A stretch of DNA of 64,000 nucleotides from Tibeticola sediminis (GTDB lineage: Bacteria; Pseudomonadota; Gammaproteobacteria; Burkholderiales; Burkholderiaceae_C), in contig NZ_RKQL01000006.1 in NCBI RefSeq assembly GCF_003843835.1, positions 62,001 through 126,000 of the forward strand, written 5' to 3'. The notes under the pieces were generated by a model that searched no databases, was not told the DNA's origin, and worked only from the letters and a program-made list of their open reading frames with translations. Both the position numbers and the translations under genes were made by a program. Shown piece by piece: positions 63,345 through 64,000 of this stretch; the first letter of the stretch is position 1, and each line of letters opens with the position of its first letter.

Positions 63345-64000
63345 GCGGCCTCACCATCGCCACCGTCTGTGCGCGCGGCGGCAGCAAGGGCTTGCCGCGC
63401 AAGAACCTGTTGCCCTTCGCCGGCAAGCCGCTCATCGTGCACAGCATCGAGCAGGCGCTGGCCTGCGCCGGGCTGGCCGGAGTCCATGTCTCGACCGATG
63501 ACGAAGAGATCGCCGCGGTCGCTGCTGCGGCGGGTGCGCGCGTGCCCTACCGCAGGCCGGCCGAACTGGCCACCGACGAAGCGGGCAAACTGCCCGCCAT
63601 CGAGCACCTGGTGCGCCACCTCGAAGCCCAGGGGCTGGTCATCGCGACGGTCGTCGATCTGCAGCCCACCTCGCCGCTGCGCACCCCGGCCGACATCGAA
63701 GGGGCGCTGGCCGAGTTCACGCGCACCGGGGCGGAACTGGTCGTCAGCGTCACCGAGCCCTCGCACAATCCGTACTACACGCTGGTGGAAGCGCAGCCCG
63801 ACGGCACGCTCGCCTTGTCCAAGCCGGCAGCGTTTGCGCGGCGGCAGGACGCGCCGGCCGTCTGGGGGCTCAACGGTGCGATCTACGTCTGGCAGCGTGC
63901 CGCCCTGGGGCGCGCGGCGCGCGAGGGCTTCTGGGCGGTGCGCTCGCGGCCGTTCCCGATGCCGCGCGAACGCTCGGTCGACATCGACGACCGCTTCGAT
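63341..64000 (+). CDS. Acylneuraminate cytidylyltransferase family protein (partial)
   Basis: The first 220 codons are in the window; the 3' end is beyond it. The N-terminal CTP-binding block VCARGGSKGLPRKNLLPFAG and the VVDLQPTSPLRTPADIEGAL segment identify the NeuA/PseF/LegF/KdsB-like superfamily, most like the NeuA branch that activates nonulosonic acids with CMP. It overlaps the methyltransferase gene by four bases. Its presence implies a keto-acid sugar in the glycan. The nonulosonate synthase (NeuB-like) gene is not in the window and may lie just beyond. Confidence 0.9.
   Translation, partial: MSGLTIATVCARGGSKGLPRKNLLPFAGKPLIVHSIEQALACAGLAGVHVSTDDEEIAAVAAAAGARVPYRRPAELATDEAGKLPAIEHLVRHLEAQGLVIATVVDLQPTSPLRTPADIEGALAEFTRTGAELVVSVTEPSHNPYYTLVEAQPDGTLALSKPAAFARRQDAPAVWGLNGAIYVWQRAALGRAAREGFWAVRSRPFPMPRERSVDIDDRFD

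Overview
The window is about 64 kb of a high-GC, densely packed chromosome of a betaproteobacterium, most likely order Burkholderiales and probably close to the Comamonadaceae. This assignment rests on protein character and gene order: yceD-rpmF-plsX-fabHDG-acpP-fabF, then rpoE-rseA-rseB-degP-lepA-lepB-rnc-era-recO-pdxJ-acpS-nagZ, the hemCDXY run, a TctC-type binding protein and an AlgZ/AlgR-like pair. No rRNA, CRISPR array, integrase, transposase or prophage was seen. Nearly all genes are chromosomal housekeeping genes.

Layout. 1-6304: the 5' part of dinB, an FMN 2-hydroxy-acid dehydrogenase, an NlpC/P60 lipoprotein, and a LysR regulator divergent from three small redox or NAD(P)-binding enzymes. 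6305-13075: argH, a LytS/LytTR-type two-component pair, a frameshifted TctC gene, a small secreted basic protein, a truncated outer-membrane-like gene and a ferredoxin-reductase flavoprotein. 13225-17417: an NAD-dependent epimerase-like gene, DUF2853, a Tat-exported spherulin-4-like protein, a glycine-zipper protein, a frameshifted metallophosphoesterase and tRNA-Leu(CAA). 17456-34119: cysM, tusA, ppc, hemCDXY, rne, rluC, a HAD phosphatase, a Rieske protein, an S49 protease, a tetrapyrrole-methylase-family methyltransferase and Maf. 34145-40663: the fatty-acid and phospholipid synthesis cluster. 40830-53876: the envelope-stress sigma operon running into the translation, RNA-processing and signal-peptidase genes. 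53927-55477: lysS. 55562-64000: a one-direction, tightly overlapping surface-glycan cluster (MurJ-like flippase, HpcH-type aldolase, PglC-like sugar transferase, AsnB-type amidotransferase, GT-B-like protein, FemAB/GNAT-like protein, methyltransferase, NeuA-like cytidylyltransferase). It continues past the window.

The most unusual non-coding signal is a set of 160-235 bp imperfect palindromes in two sequence families: 830-1062, 6305-6465 and 8107-8267; and 25978-26143 and 40661-40826. The families share a core hairpin that shows base-pair-preserving differences. The copies sit against stop codons and often fill the whole gap to the next start or stop. One copy seems to supply the only usable in-frame ATG of the histidine kinase. 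A related short motif, TGA followed by GAGGCYGAG, lies on the stop codon of several genes. Two genes are broken at six-G tracts. The glycan cluster pairs a pyruvate-type aldolase with a CMP-nonulosonate-type cytidylyltransferase, and is the best candidate for unusual chemistry.
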